Positions 25,873-35,021 of a stretch of DNA of 64,000 nt are shown in pieces (position 1 is the stretch's first letter; the number at the start of each line of letters is the position of its first letter). Under the pieces are notes generated by a model, which saw only the letters and a list, made by a program, of their open reading frames with translations, was not told the DNA's origin and searched no databases. Both the position numbers and the translations under genes were made by a program. The stretch is from Allokutzneria sp. A3M-2-11 16 (GTDB taxonomy: Bacteria; Actinomycetota; Actinomycetes; Mycobacteriales; Pseudonocardiaceae): NCBI RefSeq assembly GCF_024213555.1, contig NZ_JANAVO010000001.1:1736001-1800000 (forward strand). The letters run 5' to 3'.

Positions 25873-26753
25873 CGCAGCTCCTCCCTCAGCGTCCGGGCGT
25901 ACACGGCCGCGAACACGCCGCCGACCAGCAGCAACACCAGTGCGGTCGCGGTGCCGTAGCCGATCTCGCGGAACACGAACGCCTGCTCGTACATCAGCAG
26001 CGGCAGGGTCTGGCTGGCCTCACCGGGCCCGCCCGCGGTGAGCACGTAGATCAACGCGAACACGCCGATGGTCTGCAAGGTGATCAACAGCAGGTTGCTC
26101 AGCACGGTGCGCCGGATCGTCGGCAGGGTGACGTGCCAGAAACGGCGCAGCGGCCCGGCGCCGTCCATCTGCGCGGCTTCAAGGAGGTCGGAGGGCACAT
26201 CGGACATGGCGGCCTGGTAGGTCAGCATCGAGAACGCGGTGCCCCGCCACACGTTGGCCAGCACGACGGCCGCCATCGGCGCGGTGTAGAGCCAGTTCTG
26301 GCCGGGCAGGCCGAGCCAGTCGAGCACCGCGTTGAGCGAACCGTCGGCGTTGAGGAAGGCGTAGATCGCGAAGGCCGCGACCAGCTCCGGCAGCACCCAG
26401 GCGGCCACCACCACGCCGCCGACGGCGGACCGCAGCAGGCGCGACCGGCCCGCGAGTAGGACGGCCAGCAGCATGCCGAGGCAGTTCTGCCCGATCACCG
26501 CGGAGCCGACGGTGAAGACCACGGTCAGCCACACCGCGTTCAGCAGCGCGGGGTCCTCGATCATCCGGGCGAAGTTGTCCAGCCCCGTGAACTGGGGACT
26601 CCGCGCGGCCGCTCCGCTCAGCGCGGTGTTGGTGAAGGACAGGTAGACCGTCCACAGCACCGGGCCCACCAGGAAGATCCCCAGCAACACCACCGCGGGC
26701 ACCAACGGCACAACCCGCTTCACGCCCCGACTCCCCCGTTCGTTCGCCTTCAC
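25869..26753 (-). CDS. carbohydrate ABC transporter permease (MalF-like)
   Basis: 294 residues, about six helices, EAA loop LLEAAQMDGAGPLRRFWHVTLP. It pairs with the MalG-like subunit. It is separated from the binding-protein gene by 286 bp holding a 119-bp repeat element, so it may have its own promoter or depend on read-through. The start is ATG at 26751-26753; alternatives inside the basic N terminus are possible. Confidence 0.92.
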   Translation of the reverse strand: MKANERGSRGVKRVVPLVPAVVLLGIFLVGPVLWTVYLSFTNTALSGAAARSPQFTGLDNFARMIEDPALLNAVWLTVVFTVGSAVIGQNCLGMLLAVLLAGRSRLLRSAVGGVVVAAWVLPELVAAFAIYAFLNADGSLNAVLDWLGLPGQNWLYTAPMAAVVLANVWRGTAFSMLTYQAAMSDVPSDLLEAAQMDGAGPLRRFWHVTLPTIRRTVLSNLLLITLQTIGVFALIYVLTAGGPGEASQTLPLLMYEQAFVFREIGYGTATALVLLLVGGVFAAVYARTLREELR

Positions 26754-26827
26754 TCACATGGTCAAGTAGGTGAACGGCAGGGGACACCGCCAGACGTATT
26801 GGGTGCCTTTCGGGGAATTGTGCCGAT

Positions 26828-27056
26828 TAGCCCGCGCGGGTGTCGGCCGTCGTGGTGCCCGGCGACCTCCGCCGCGCCGTGGTTGGGGCGTCTTCAAGTA
26901 CCGCGAACCCCCGCCCACAACGTCTTCAACCGCCCCCAACCAGCGTGCCGCCGCGGGGTTCGGTGTCGTTTGCGACCGCTGGGGACGGGGTTGGGGGTAC
27001 TTGAAGACCGGCGGACTACGGCGGCGGGGTGGTGCTGGGCTAGCCCGCGCGGGTGT
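26828..27056. repeat. 16-bp direct repeat flanking the 119-bp element
   Basis: TAGCCCGCGCGGGTGT occurs at 26828-26843 and 27041-27056. The right copy is the end of the binding-protein gene (..NTRAG stop). The left copy reads DTRAG and a stop in the same sense. The segment between them carries the element at 26890-27008. Confidence 0.65.
26890..27008. mobile_element. 119-bp element with 12-bp perfect terminal inverted repeats, copy 1
   Basis: GTCTTCAAGTAC (26890-26901) and GTACTTGAAGAC (26997-27008) bound a GC-rich interior without a gene. A second copy of identical length is at 55312-55430; the left 52 bases agree at 44 positions. This structure fits a non-autonomous MITE/REP-like element. 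No target-site duplication is clear. Confidence 0.72.
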
Positions 27057-28386
27057 TCGCCGGGCCGACGATGCGGGTGACCTTCGCTGACCACGCGGTC
27101 GCGGTGTCCGCCGGGTCGGCGCCGTTGACCACCTGGTCCATCGCGATCTGCAGCTCCTGCGAGACCCTGGGGTAGATCGTCAGCGTCGGCCGGTAGTGGG
27201 TGATGTCGATCAGCCCGGTCCAGAAGGCCACCGTGGGGTTGCGCTCGACCAGCCGGGGGTCCTCCCTGGCGATGTCCCTGCGCACCGGCAACTGCCCGGC
27301 GCCGACCGCGAAGGCCAGCGCCCCGTCGCGGTCCAGCGCCGTGGTGATGAACCGGAAGGCGTCGTCCTTCTTCTTGCTGCGCGCGCCGATCGCGAGCGTC
27401 CAGCCGCCGGAGAGGCTGACCCGCCCGGGTGCCTGGCCGAACTGCGTCGGCATCGCGGCGGGTGTCATCGTGCGCGCCCACTCCGCCCACTCGGCCTTGC
27501 CGCCGGGGCTCCAGTGCGCGGGCAGCCAGCTGCCGTCGAGCCGGATGCCGACGCGGCCCTGCTTGGTCAGCTCCTCGACGCCGCGGTCACCGAAGCGTGG
27601 GTCGGCGACCTGGGCCGGGCTCGGGCCGAGGCCGCCGCCGAAGATGTCGTTGGCGAAGCCCAGCACGTCGGCCATGCCCTTGCTCGGCGCGACCCACTTC
27701 TGCTGCGCCTCGTCGTAGAGGGTGGCCGTCCTGGTGCCGTAGAGCAGCATCTCCACGCTCTGCATCGCGACGGCCTCGCCCTGCGGCCTGCCGGCGGGCA
27801 TGGCGAACGGGATGACGCCGGGCGCCTTCTCCTTGATCGCGCGGGCCGCGGCGATGATGTCGGCCCAGTTCTTCGGCTGCCAGTTCTCCGGCAGCCCGGC
27901 GCGCGCGAAGACCTGGCGGTTGAACCACAGCCCCCTGGTGTCGGTGGCCATCGGCACGCCGTAGGTCCTGCCGTCGACCGCGCGAGCGCTCTCCCTGGCC
28001 ACTTGGACGAACTGCTGCCAGTCCGGCCACTTCGCCAGGAACTCGTCCAGCGGGGCCAGGTAGCCCGCGTCCACGTCGGCGTTGATGTTGAAGCTGTCCT
28101 CGTAGAGCACGTCCGGCGCGGTCGCCGGGGAGCGCTGCATCAGCTGCACCTTGGACAGGTACTCGTTGTCCGGGGCCACCACCGGGATCAGCTCGACCTC
28201 GACGTCCGGGTGCGACTGCTCCAGGGCCTCCTTGGTGCGCTTCATGTGCGCCTCGACCCGGACGTCCTCGCCGTAGCGCTGGTAGACGACCTTCAGCGTG
28301 TGCTCGCCGGAGTCGCCACCGCAGGCCGTGACCGGCAGGAGCAGCACCGAGAGCGCGAGAGCGGCAACCGCCCTGTGCACAGACAT
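27040..28386 (-). CDS. carbohydrate ABC transporter substrate-binding lipoprotein
   Basis: 448 residues with a lipoprotein signal (lipobox LPVTAC, Cys about residue 22) and a type 1 extracellular solute-binding domain (DVLYEDSFNINADVDAGYLAPLDEF; GVGIRLDGSWLP-like region). It captures an oligosaccharide, presumably a mannoside given the GH38 gene downstream. GGAGGG lies just before the ATG. The frame is open far upstream through the 30-bp repeat array, which is not coding. The 3 prime end seems duplicated 213 bp downstream. Confidence 0.92.
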   Translation of the reverse strand: MSVHRAVAALALSVLLLPVTACGGDSGEHTLKVVYQRYGEDVRVEAHMKRTKEALEQSHPDVEVELIPVVAPDNEYLSKVQLMQRSPATAPDVLYEDSFNINADVDAGYLAPLDEFLAKWPDWQQFVQVARESARAVDGRTYGVPMATDTRGLWFNRQVFARAGLPENWQPKNWADIIAAARAIKEKAPGVIPFAMPAGRPQGEAVAMQSVEMLLYGTRTATLYDEAQQKWVAPSKGMADVLGFANDIFGGGLGPSPAQVADPRFGDRGVEELTKQGRVGIRLDGSWLPAHWSPGGKAEWAEWARTMTPAAMPTQFGQAPGRVSLSGGWTLAIGARSKKKDDAFRFITTALDRDGALAFAVGAGQLPVRRDIAREDPRLVERNPTVAFWTGLIDITHYRPTLTIYPRVSQELQIAMDQVVNGADPADTATAWSAKVTRIVGPANTRAG

Positions 28387-28516
28387 GCGCCCTCCTGACC
28401 CGGACACGATCTTGAGACGTGGATCACACCGACCTAAATCCAGGGCCCCTCGAAAGTCAACGGCACCCGGGTTGAGTTCCTGATGCGGCCGCAGAGTAGC
28501 GAACCCGCACCACAAC

Positions 28517-28595
28517 GTGAATGACGCGATTGGGGCGTTGGGTTCCCTGAACGGGTCGTTGGGGGCGTTAGATTCCCCGAACGACCCGTTCAGGG
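28517..28595. repeat. 30-bp repeat array, two units plus inverted half
   Basis: Two exact 30-base units (28517-28546 and 28547-28576) with the pattern CTGAACGGGTCGTTGGGGGC plus variable bases, then CCGAACGACCCGTTCAGGG (28577-28595) inverted. It has the same design and orientation as 19821-20025. It lies between the mannoside binding-protein gene and the amino acid ATPase gene and may also act as a hairpin terminator for the latter. Confidence 0.85.
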
Positions 28596-28603
28596 CACAA
28601 CGG

Positions 28604-29362
<759 letters not shown>

Positions 29363-29363
29363 G

Positions 29364-30188
29364 TCAGCCACCCACCCCTCGGGTCGTCATTCCGCCGGAA
29401 CCGAACTTGTTCTCCAGCCTGCGGGAGAGCAGCGACAGCGGGATCGTGATGATCAGATAGCAGAGGCCGACCACCAGGACCGGGGTGAGGCTCTTGAACG
29501 AGGTCAGCGCCTGGCGGCCGAACTGGGCCAGCTCCTGCTCCGCAAGGGTGCTGCCGAGCAGGTAGGCCAGCGAGGAGTCCTTGGTCAGCAGGATCAGCTC
29601 GTTGGTCAGCGGCGGCAGGATGATCCGGAACGCCTGCGGGATCACGATGGTGATCATGGCTCGGCCCTGCGACATGCCCAGCGAGCGGGCCGCCTCGACC
29701 TGGCCCTTGGGCACGGCCTGGATACCGGCGCGGATCGTCTCGGCCATGTACGCGGCGCCGACCAGGCCGAGCGCCAGCATGATCGAGACCTCGCGGGTGA
29801 TGTGCGTGTCCTTGAAGGCCAGCGGGATGCCGGTGCCGATGGCGATGAACACCAGCAGCGCGGGCAGACCGCGGAAGAACTCGATGTAGATGGTGGACAG
29901 CCACCGGTAGGGCGCGACCGAGGACAACCGCATCAGCGCCAGGATCAGGCCGAGGCTCAGTCCGAAGGCGAACCCGAGGACCGTGTAGATGATGGTGTTC
30001 TTGAGCGCGATGGTGATGACGTTGGGGAACTGCTGCGCCGCGACGTCGAAGTCGAAGAACGCCCGCCTGATCTCTGCCCAGTCGGCGGTGATCGCGAACA
30101 CCACGACCACGGCGACCAGCAGGACGTACTGCGAGATGCGGAAGACCTTGGCGCGCTGGCGCTTGCTCAGGCCGGACTTGCCTGACAT
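29364..30188 (-). CDS. polar amino acid ABC transporter permease (GlnP-like)
   Basis: 274 residues, about five membrane helices, HisM/GlnP family ([23 protein letters not shown] docking loop). With only one permease gene, the channel is probably a homodimer. The C-terminal tail (after RRLENKFG) extends beyond the usual end. A GC-rich hairpin separates it from the binding-protein gene. Confidence 0.93.
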   Translation of the reverse strand: MSGKSGLSKRQRAKVFRISQYVLLVAVVVVFAITADWAEIRRAFFDFDVAAQQFPNVITIALKNTIIYTVLGFAFGLSLGLILALMRLSSVAPYRWLSTIYIEFFRGLPALLVFIAIGTGIPLAFKDTHITREVSIMLALGLVGAAYMAETIRAGIQAVPKGQVEAARSLGMSQGRAMITIVIPQAFRIILPPLTNELILLTKDSSLAYLLGSTLAEQELAQFGRQALTSFKSLTPVLVVGLCYLIITIPLSLLSRRLENKFGSGGMTTRGVGG

Positions 30189-30210
30189 CCGTACTCCTGG
30201 GAAAAGTCGT

Positions 30211-30243
30211 CGGGGCCGGTGCCACCTCCCGGCACCGGCCCCG
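30211..30243 (-). terminator. intercistronic hairpin between binding-protein and permease genes
   Basis: A 13-bp perfect stem (CGGGGCCGGTGCC and complement) with a 7-base loop lies just after the binding-protein stop. On the minus strand a short TTTT follows a few bases later. It is likely a partial terminator or mRNA stabiliser giving more binding protein than membrane subunits. Confidence 0.65.
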
Positions 30244-30252
30244 CGGGGACGC

Positions 30253-31056
30253 TTACTTGTTGGCAGGCTTCTTGCCGAACCACTTCTCGTAGATCGCGTC
30301 GTACTCCCCGCTGGACTTGGCCCTCGCGATGATCTCGTCGATCTTGGCCCGCAGCTTGTCGTTGCCCTTGCGGACGCCGATGCCGTAGTCCTCGTTGGTG
30401 TCGAACTCCTTAGTGACGTCGAGATCGGAGTTCTTCTTGGCGTAGTCGAGCAGCACGCCGTTGTCGTTGATGCCCGCCTCCACCTGACCGCTCTTCACGG
30501 CCTCCAGCAGCAGCCCGAGGTCCTCGTAGATCCGGACCGTTGTGCCCTGGGGCGCGGCGTTCTTGTTGGCGTAGTCCAGACCGGTCGTCGCCGACTGCGC
30601 GCCGAGCGTCTTGCCCTTCAACTGCTCAAGGCTGTTGATCCCGGAGGACTTCTTCACCAGCAGCGCCTGGCTGGCCTTGAAGTACGGGGCCGAGAAGTCG
30701 AAGTTCTGCTTGCGGGATTCCTTGATCGTCATTCCCGCGGCGGCGAGGTCGCACTTCTTGGCGTTGAGGTCCTCGCCGGATTCGATCGTCTCGAACGGGC
30801 CGTCGACGATCTCCTGCTTGACGCCGAGGTCCTTGGCGACCAGGTCGACCAGCTCCACGTCGAACCCGACGATGTTGCCGTCCCTGGTGAACTGGAACGG
30901 CTCGTAGGGCAGGTGGGTGCAGGTCTTCAGCGCACCGGCCGCGACCAGCGGAACGCCCTTGGCCTCGCCCGGCTGCGGCCCGCCGCCGCACCCGGCCACC
31001 ACGACCGCCAGTGCCGGAAGCAGCGCGAATGCCTTGAGCCCTGTTCGTCTGGCCAC
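30253..31056 (-). CDS. polar amino acid ABC transporter substrate-binding lipoprotein (GlnH-like)
   Basis: 267 residues with lipobox VVAGC (Cys about residue 23) and a family 3 solute-binding domain (LPYEPFQFTRDGNIVGFDVELVDLVAKDLG; IVGFD and AAGMTI motifs). The ligand is probably glutamine, glutamate or another polar amino acid. It starts with GTG and is the first gene of the operon. The upstream gap to the M20 peptidase gene is only 128 bp and is shared with that gene end. Confidence 0.92.
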   Translation of the reverse strand: MARRTGLKAFALLPALAVVVAGCGGGPQPGEAKGVPLVAAGALKTCTHLPYEPFQFTRDGNIVGFDVELVDLVAKDLGVKQEIVDGPFETIESGEDLNAKKCDLAAAGMTIKESRKQNFDFSAPYFKASQALLVKKSSGINSLEQLKGKTLGAQSATTGLDYANKNAAPQGTTVRIYEDLGLLLEAVKSGQVEAGINDNGVLLDYAKKNSDLDVTKEFDTNEDYGIGVRKGNDKLRAKIDEIIARAKSSGEYDAIYEKWFGKKPANK

Positions 31057-31184
31057 GGTGTAACTCCTCGCATGGAGATCGATCGAGATCTGGGAATCCT
31101 GCCATCCAGGTGGGGCAGGCGCACCGGTTCCGTGATTACGGCTGCATGACTATACGGACATTTGAACTACTCACCGTGCCCGAA

Positions 31185-32603
31185 TCAGCGCTTTCCGTGA
31201 CCGTCCAGCAAATGGGCAATCGCCCTGGTCACTTTCGCCGCGAAGTCCAGCCGCAGCGACTCGTCCGGCACGTGCGCGTTGCTGTCCGGGCCGAGCGCGC
31301 CGGTGATCACGAACTGGGCGTGCGGGTAGGCGTCCTGGAGCAGGCCCATGAACGGGATGGAGCCGCCCATGCCCAGCGCGCCCCACGGCTGGCCGAACAC
31401 CTCGGAGCCCGCGCGGTCCAGCGCCTCGCTCAGCCACGGCGCCAGGTCCGGGGCGTTCCAGCCGTCCGCGTGCTCCACCCGGCTCAGCTCGACCTGCGCG
31501 TCGTAGGGCACCTCCGCGGTCAGCACGCGGCGCACCGCGGCCAGCGCCGCCTCGGAGTCCGTGGTCGGCGGCAACCGGAAGCTCAGCATCAGCGTGGTGG
31601 ACGGGCGCAGCACGTTGCCCGCGTCGGCGGGGGTGGGCAGGCCGTCCGCGCCGATGACCGACAGCGTCGGCCGCCAGGTGCGGTTGAGCTCCAGCTCCAG
31701 CTCGTCGCCGGAGACCGCGCGCACGCCCGGGGTGAACGGGAAGCTGCCGACCACCATGCCGGGCAGCCCGGCGACCGCGGCGGTGGCCTCCTTGACCCGC
31801 ACCTCGGGGATGTCCACGTGCAGCTCGGACAGCTTGATCCGGCCGGTCTCGGGGTCCTCGACGCGGTCGAGCAGGGCGCGCAGGACGCGGAAGGAGCTGG
31901 GCACGACGCCGCTGGCGATGCCGGAGTGCTGGCCGCTGTCGAGCACCTGCGCGGTGACCTCGACCGCGACCATGCCGCGCAGCGAGGTGGTCAGCCACAG
32001 CCGCTCGTAGTCGGCGCCGCCGGAGTCCAGGCACACCACGAGCGAGACCTCGCCGAGGCGCGGGCGCAGGTGGTCGAGGTAGGCGGGCAGGTCAGGACTG
32101 CCGGACTCCTCGCCGGTCTCCAGCAGCACGACGCAGCGGCCGTGCGCTCCGCCCGCCGCCCGGACCGCGAGCACCGCACCGAGCGCCGCGTAGCCGGAGT
32201 AGCAGTCGTCCGCCGAACCGCGGCCGTACAGCCTGCCGTCGCGGACCACCGGGGTCCACGGCCCCAGCCCTTCCGACCAGCCACCCACCGGCGGCTGCTT
32301 GTCCAGGTGCCCGTAGAGCAGCGCGGTGCCGACGCCCTCGGCGCCCGGGGTCGCCGGGATGTCGATCAGCAGCACCGGGGTGCGGCCGTCGAGCTGGACC
32401 ACGTCGATCCGCGCGCCGGGCAGGTCGCGCTCCTCCGCCCAGGCGCGGACGTGCTCGATGGCGGCGTCGAGGTGCCCGTTGCGCTGCCAGTCCGCGTCGA
32501 AGGCGGGCGAGACGGCGGGGATGGACACCAGCTCGGAGAGGCTGGACAGGATGGGGCCGTCCCACAGGGTCTGGACGGTCGTCTTCAGGGTGTCGTGGTC
32601 CAC
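31185..32603 (-). CDS. M20-family metallopeptidase (dipeptidase/deacylase)
   Basis: 472 residues. It has M20 zinc-site motifs LLYGHLDKQP (His, Asp), GRGSADDCYSG (bridging Asp) and LLETGEESGSPD (catalytic and ligand Glu), plus a dimerisation domain in the middle. It is a cytosolic hydrolase of dipeptides or N-acyl amino acids. It starts with GTG opposite a membrane-protein gene, with a 21-bp palindrome in the 128-bp gap. Confidence 0.93.
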   Translation of the reverse strand: MDHDTLKTTVQTLWDGPILSSLSELVSIPAVSPAFDADWQRNGHLDAAIEHVRAWAEERDLPGARIDVVQLDGRTPVLLIDIPATPGAEGVGTALLYGHLDKQPPVGGWSEGLGPWTPVVRDGRLYGRGSADDCYSGYAALGAVLAVRAAGGAHGRCVVLLETGEESGSPDLPAYLDHLRPRLGEVSLVVCLDSGGADYERLWLTTSLRGMVAVEVTAQVLDSGQHSGIASGVVPSSFRVLRALLDRVEDPETGRIKLSELHVDIPEVRVKEATAAVAGLPGMVVGSFPFTPGVRAVSGDELELELNRTWRPTLSVIGADGLPTPADAGNVLRPSTTLMLSFRLPPTTDSEAALAAVRRVLTAEVPYDAQVELSRVEHADGWNAPDLAPWLSEALDRAGSEVFGQPWGALGMGGSIPFMGLLQDAYPHAQFVITGALGPDSNAHVPDESLRLDFAAKVTRAIAHLLDGHGKR

Positions 32604-32648
32604 GTTCGCATCCTGTCACGTAACCGCGAACGCGCAGGCTGAAGCGCC

Positions 32649-32669
32649 TTTGCTTGCCGTGCAAGCAAA
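32649..32669. promoter_or_regulatory. 21-bp palindrome, candidate operator
   Basis: TTTGCTTGC, 3-bp centre, GCAAGCAAA: arms match perfectly. It lies between the divergent M20 peptidase and PQQ-propeller genes. No regulator gene is adjacent. Confidence 0.5.
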
Positions 32670-32731
32670 AGCGGGAACGCTGGGCTGTTCGGGCTCTGCG
32701 CGTGCGCCGGATTGGCTAGTCTTCCGGGGTT

Positions 32732-34312
32732 GTGGGGGACAGGACACGAGTGATCGTCACCGCCATCGGGGCCTGCGCGGTGGTGCTGTTCTGCGCGAGC
32801 TGGTCCGGCAACGAGATCGTCCGCTGGATCACCATCGGGCTGACCGCGGTGAGCACGGCCCTGCTGTGGGTCATCCCGAAGGCAGCCGCGCCGTTGTACG
32901 CGGCCGCACTGCTGATCTCCGGCTACACGGTCGTGACGACGCACGTCTCGGCGGAGCTCTCGGACCGGATTCTCGGCATCGACGTGCAGGGGCCGCTCCA
33001 GCAGGCCGGATGGCTGCTGTTCATCCCGCTGATCGTGTTCGCCGCGCGCGACCGCCCGGTGCCGATCGCGGTCCCGGCGTTGGCCGTGGTCGTGGCGCTG
33101 CTGCTCGGGTGGGGCTGGTCGGAGCTGATGGTGCGCGGCGCGGCGGGCAACGGCGTGCGGCACACGATCGCGACGGCGAAGCCCACCGGCACCGTGACCA
33201 ACTGGACGCGTCAACTGCCGAAGGGGCTCTACGGCAGCGGCGTGCTGGTGCCAGGCCGCAACGTCGTCGTGGAGCTGCGCGACCGCTCGGAGCGGAACAC
33301 CTCCGCCGAGCAGGGCGTGTTCGTGACGGACGCGTCGACGGGCGCACCGCTGTGGCAGTACGCGCTGACCGACCAGTTCCACTTCACGCAGGTCATGGTG
33401 GATCCGGAGGCGGGCATCCTGTTCGCCCGCATCCGCCGCGCCGCGCTGTTCTTCGACCTGCTGACCGGAGAGCTGCGCCACCGCCTCGACCTGGCCGAGC
33501 TCCAGGCGGACAGCTCGTTCGTCTTCGTGCGGGAGGCCGACGAGAACCGCCCGCCGATCCGCATCGGCTCGGTCGCGCTGCTCAGCGCCAGCAAGCCCGG
33601 GGTCCGCGACGACGCGGTGTTCGCGCTGGACGTGCGCACGCGGACCTGGCGCGAGGTGGTGCGCGGGGCGAACGCCGAGTGCGCGGACTACTGGGTTCGC
33701 GGCCCCGGAAGGGTGACTTACTTCGTGCGCAACGCCTGCTCCGACGCGACGGTGGAGGTGATCCGCCTCGACGGCCTGAACCAGGCGAACCGGGCGAAGG
33801 TCCCCGTGCGGCCGGACGACCGCCGCTGTCAGGGCGGGCAGCCGTGCCGCCTGCTCGGAATCGCCGCGCTCGACGACGGCCTGGTGCTGCACACTTCGGA
33901 CTCAGGCGAAAGGGAGAACCAGGGGCTGATCTGGCTCCGGCTGGACGGCTCGGTCGGCACGCGGCTCTCGGTCGGCAGCTTCGCGCGGGTGATTCCGTTG
34001 CGGGAGTTGGACAACAGCCGTTCGCGAGTGATCGTCTCCGGCGAGCAGGTGCAGGAGTTCCGCGGCGGAGCGCTGACGCGGATCGAGGCGGGGATCCAGG
34101 GCAGCTTCCTCGGCACCGCCAACGGCATCGTCTACCTCGGCGAGCGGAATGCGTTGCGAGCACTGGATGTCCGCACCTTCCAACCGCGTGGCGCGGACGT
34201 GCCGCTGGGCTGCACGCCGAGGTACGCGACGGTCGCGGACGGGCGGGCGTTGATCAGCTGCGATCCGGTCGCGGGCGGCGACATCTCGCTGGTCGCGCTG
34301 CCCGCGCGTTGA
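32732..34312 (+). CDS. membrane protein with PQQ-like beta-propeller domain, function unknown
   Basis: 526 residues. The first about 125 residues contain four to five membrane helices. The rest reads as repeated beta strands with DASTGAPLWQYAL and LDVRTFQPRG motifs of a PQQ-like propeller, probably on the outer face. The GTG start has no Shine-Dalgarno, and TAGTCT (32717-32722) ends 9 bp before it, so a near-leaderless mRNA is plausible. It is followed after 13 bp by a methyltransferase gene, perhaps co-transcribed. No known pathway is assigned. Confidence 0.78.
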   Translation: MGDRTRVIVTAIGACAVVLFCASWSGNEIVRWITIGLTAVSTALLWVIPKAAAPLYAAALLISGYTVVTTHVSAELSDRILGIDVQGPLQQAGWLLFIPLIVFAARDRPVPIAVPALAVVVALLLGWGWSELMVRGAAGNGVRHTIATAKPTGTVTNWTRQLPKGLYGSGVLVPGRNVVVELRDRSERNTSAEQGVFVTDASTGAPLWQYALTDQFHFTQVMVDPEAGILFARIRRAALFFDLLTGELRHRLDLAELQADSSFVFVREADENRPPIRIGSVALLSASKPGVRDDAVFALDVRTRTWREVVRGANAECADYWVRGPGRVTYFVRNACSDATVEVIRLDGLNQANRAKVPVRPDDRRCQGGQPCRLLGIAALDDGLVLHTSDSGERENQGLIWLRLDGSVGTRLSVGSFARVIPLRELDNSRSRVIVSGEQVQEFRGGALTRIEAGIQGSFLGTANGIVYLGERNALRALDVRTFQPRGADVPLGCTPRYATVADGRALISCDPVAGGDISLVALPAR

Positions 34313-34325
34313 ATACGATCCGAGC

Positions 34326-35021
34326 ATGGTGAGAGCGGACCTGAACAAGGAGACGGCTCAGGTCTCGGCGATGTTCGACGAGGTCGCCGCGGGCTACGAC
34401 CGCACCCGGACCCGGCTGTGGTGGGGGCGGATGGACGCGTGGGGGCAGCGGATGGCCGCCGCCGCGCACGCCGGGCCCGGCACCACGATCCTCGACGTCG
34501 CCGCGGGCACCGGGACCTCCAGCGCGATCATCGCCCGCGGCGGCGGCACCGTGATCGCCTCCGACTTCTCCCTCGGCATGCTCGACGTCGCCGGCCGCAG
34601 GCACCCGGGCCTGAGCCGGGTCGCCGCCGACGCGATGGCGCTGCCCTTCGCGGACGGCTCCTTCGACGCGGTGACGATCTCCTTCGGCCTGCGCAACGTC
34701 GCGGACCCGCGCGTCGCGCTGCGCGAGATGCGCCGGGTGACCAGGCCGGGCGGGCGGCTCGTGGTGTGCGAGTTCAGCATGCCGCCCGCCGCGCTGCCCC
34801 GAGCGCTGTGGCGGACCTACCTGCGCCGGATCGTGCCGGCGATCGGCAGGCGGATCAGCTCCAACCCGGAGGCCTACGTCTACCTCGCCGAGTCGATCCG
34901 GGCGTGGCCGACGCCGTCCGCCCTTGCCGGGCAGATCGGCACCTGCGGGTGGAGCGAGGTGGCCTTCCACGGCCTGGACGGCGGTGTGGTCCACCTCCAC
35001 ACCGCCGTCGCGGACCGCTAG
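34326..35021 (+). CDS. MenG/UbiE-like SAM-dependent methyltransferase
   Basis: 231 residues with SAM motif I (ILDVAAGTGTSS), the UbiE-type DAMALPFADGSFDAVTISFGLRNV and EMRRVTRPGGRLVVCEFS. It resembles demethylmenaquinone methyltransferase (final step of menaquinone synthesis), but no other men genes are near, so it may be a paralogue with another substrate. Its end overlaps the convergent peptidase gene by 4 bp. Confidence 0.85.
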   Translation: MVRADLNKETAQVSAMFDEVAAGYDRTRTRLWWGRMDAWGQRMAAAAHAGPGTTILDVAAGTGTSSAIIARGGGTVIASDFSLGMLDVAGRRHPGLSRVAADAMALPFADGSFDAVTISFGLRNVADPRVALREMRRVTRPGGRLVVCEFSMPPAALPRALWRTYLRRIVPAIGRRISSNPEAYVYLAESIRAWPTPSALAGQIGTCGWSEVAFHGLDGGVVHLHTAVADR

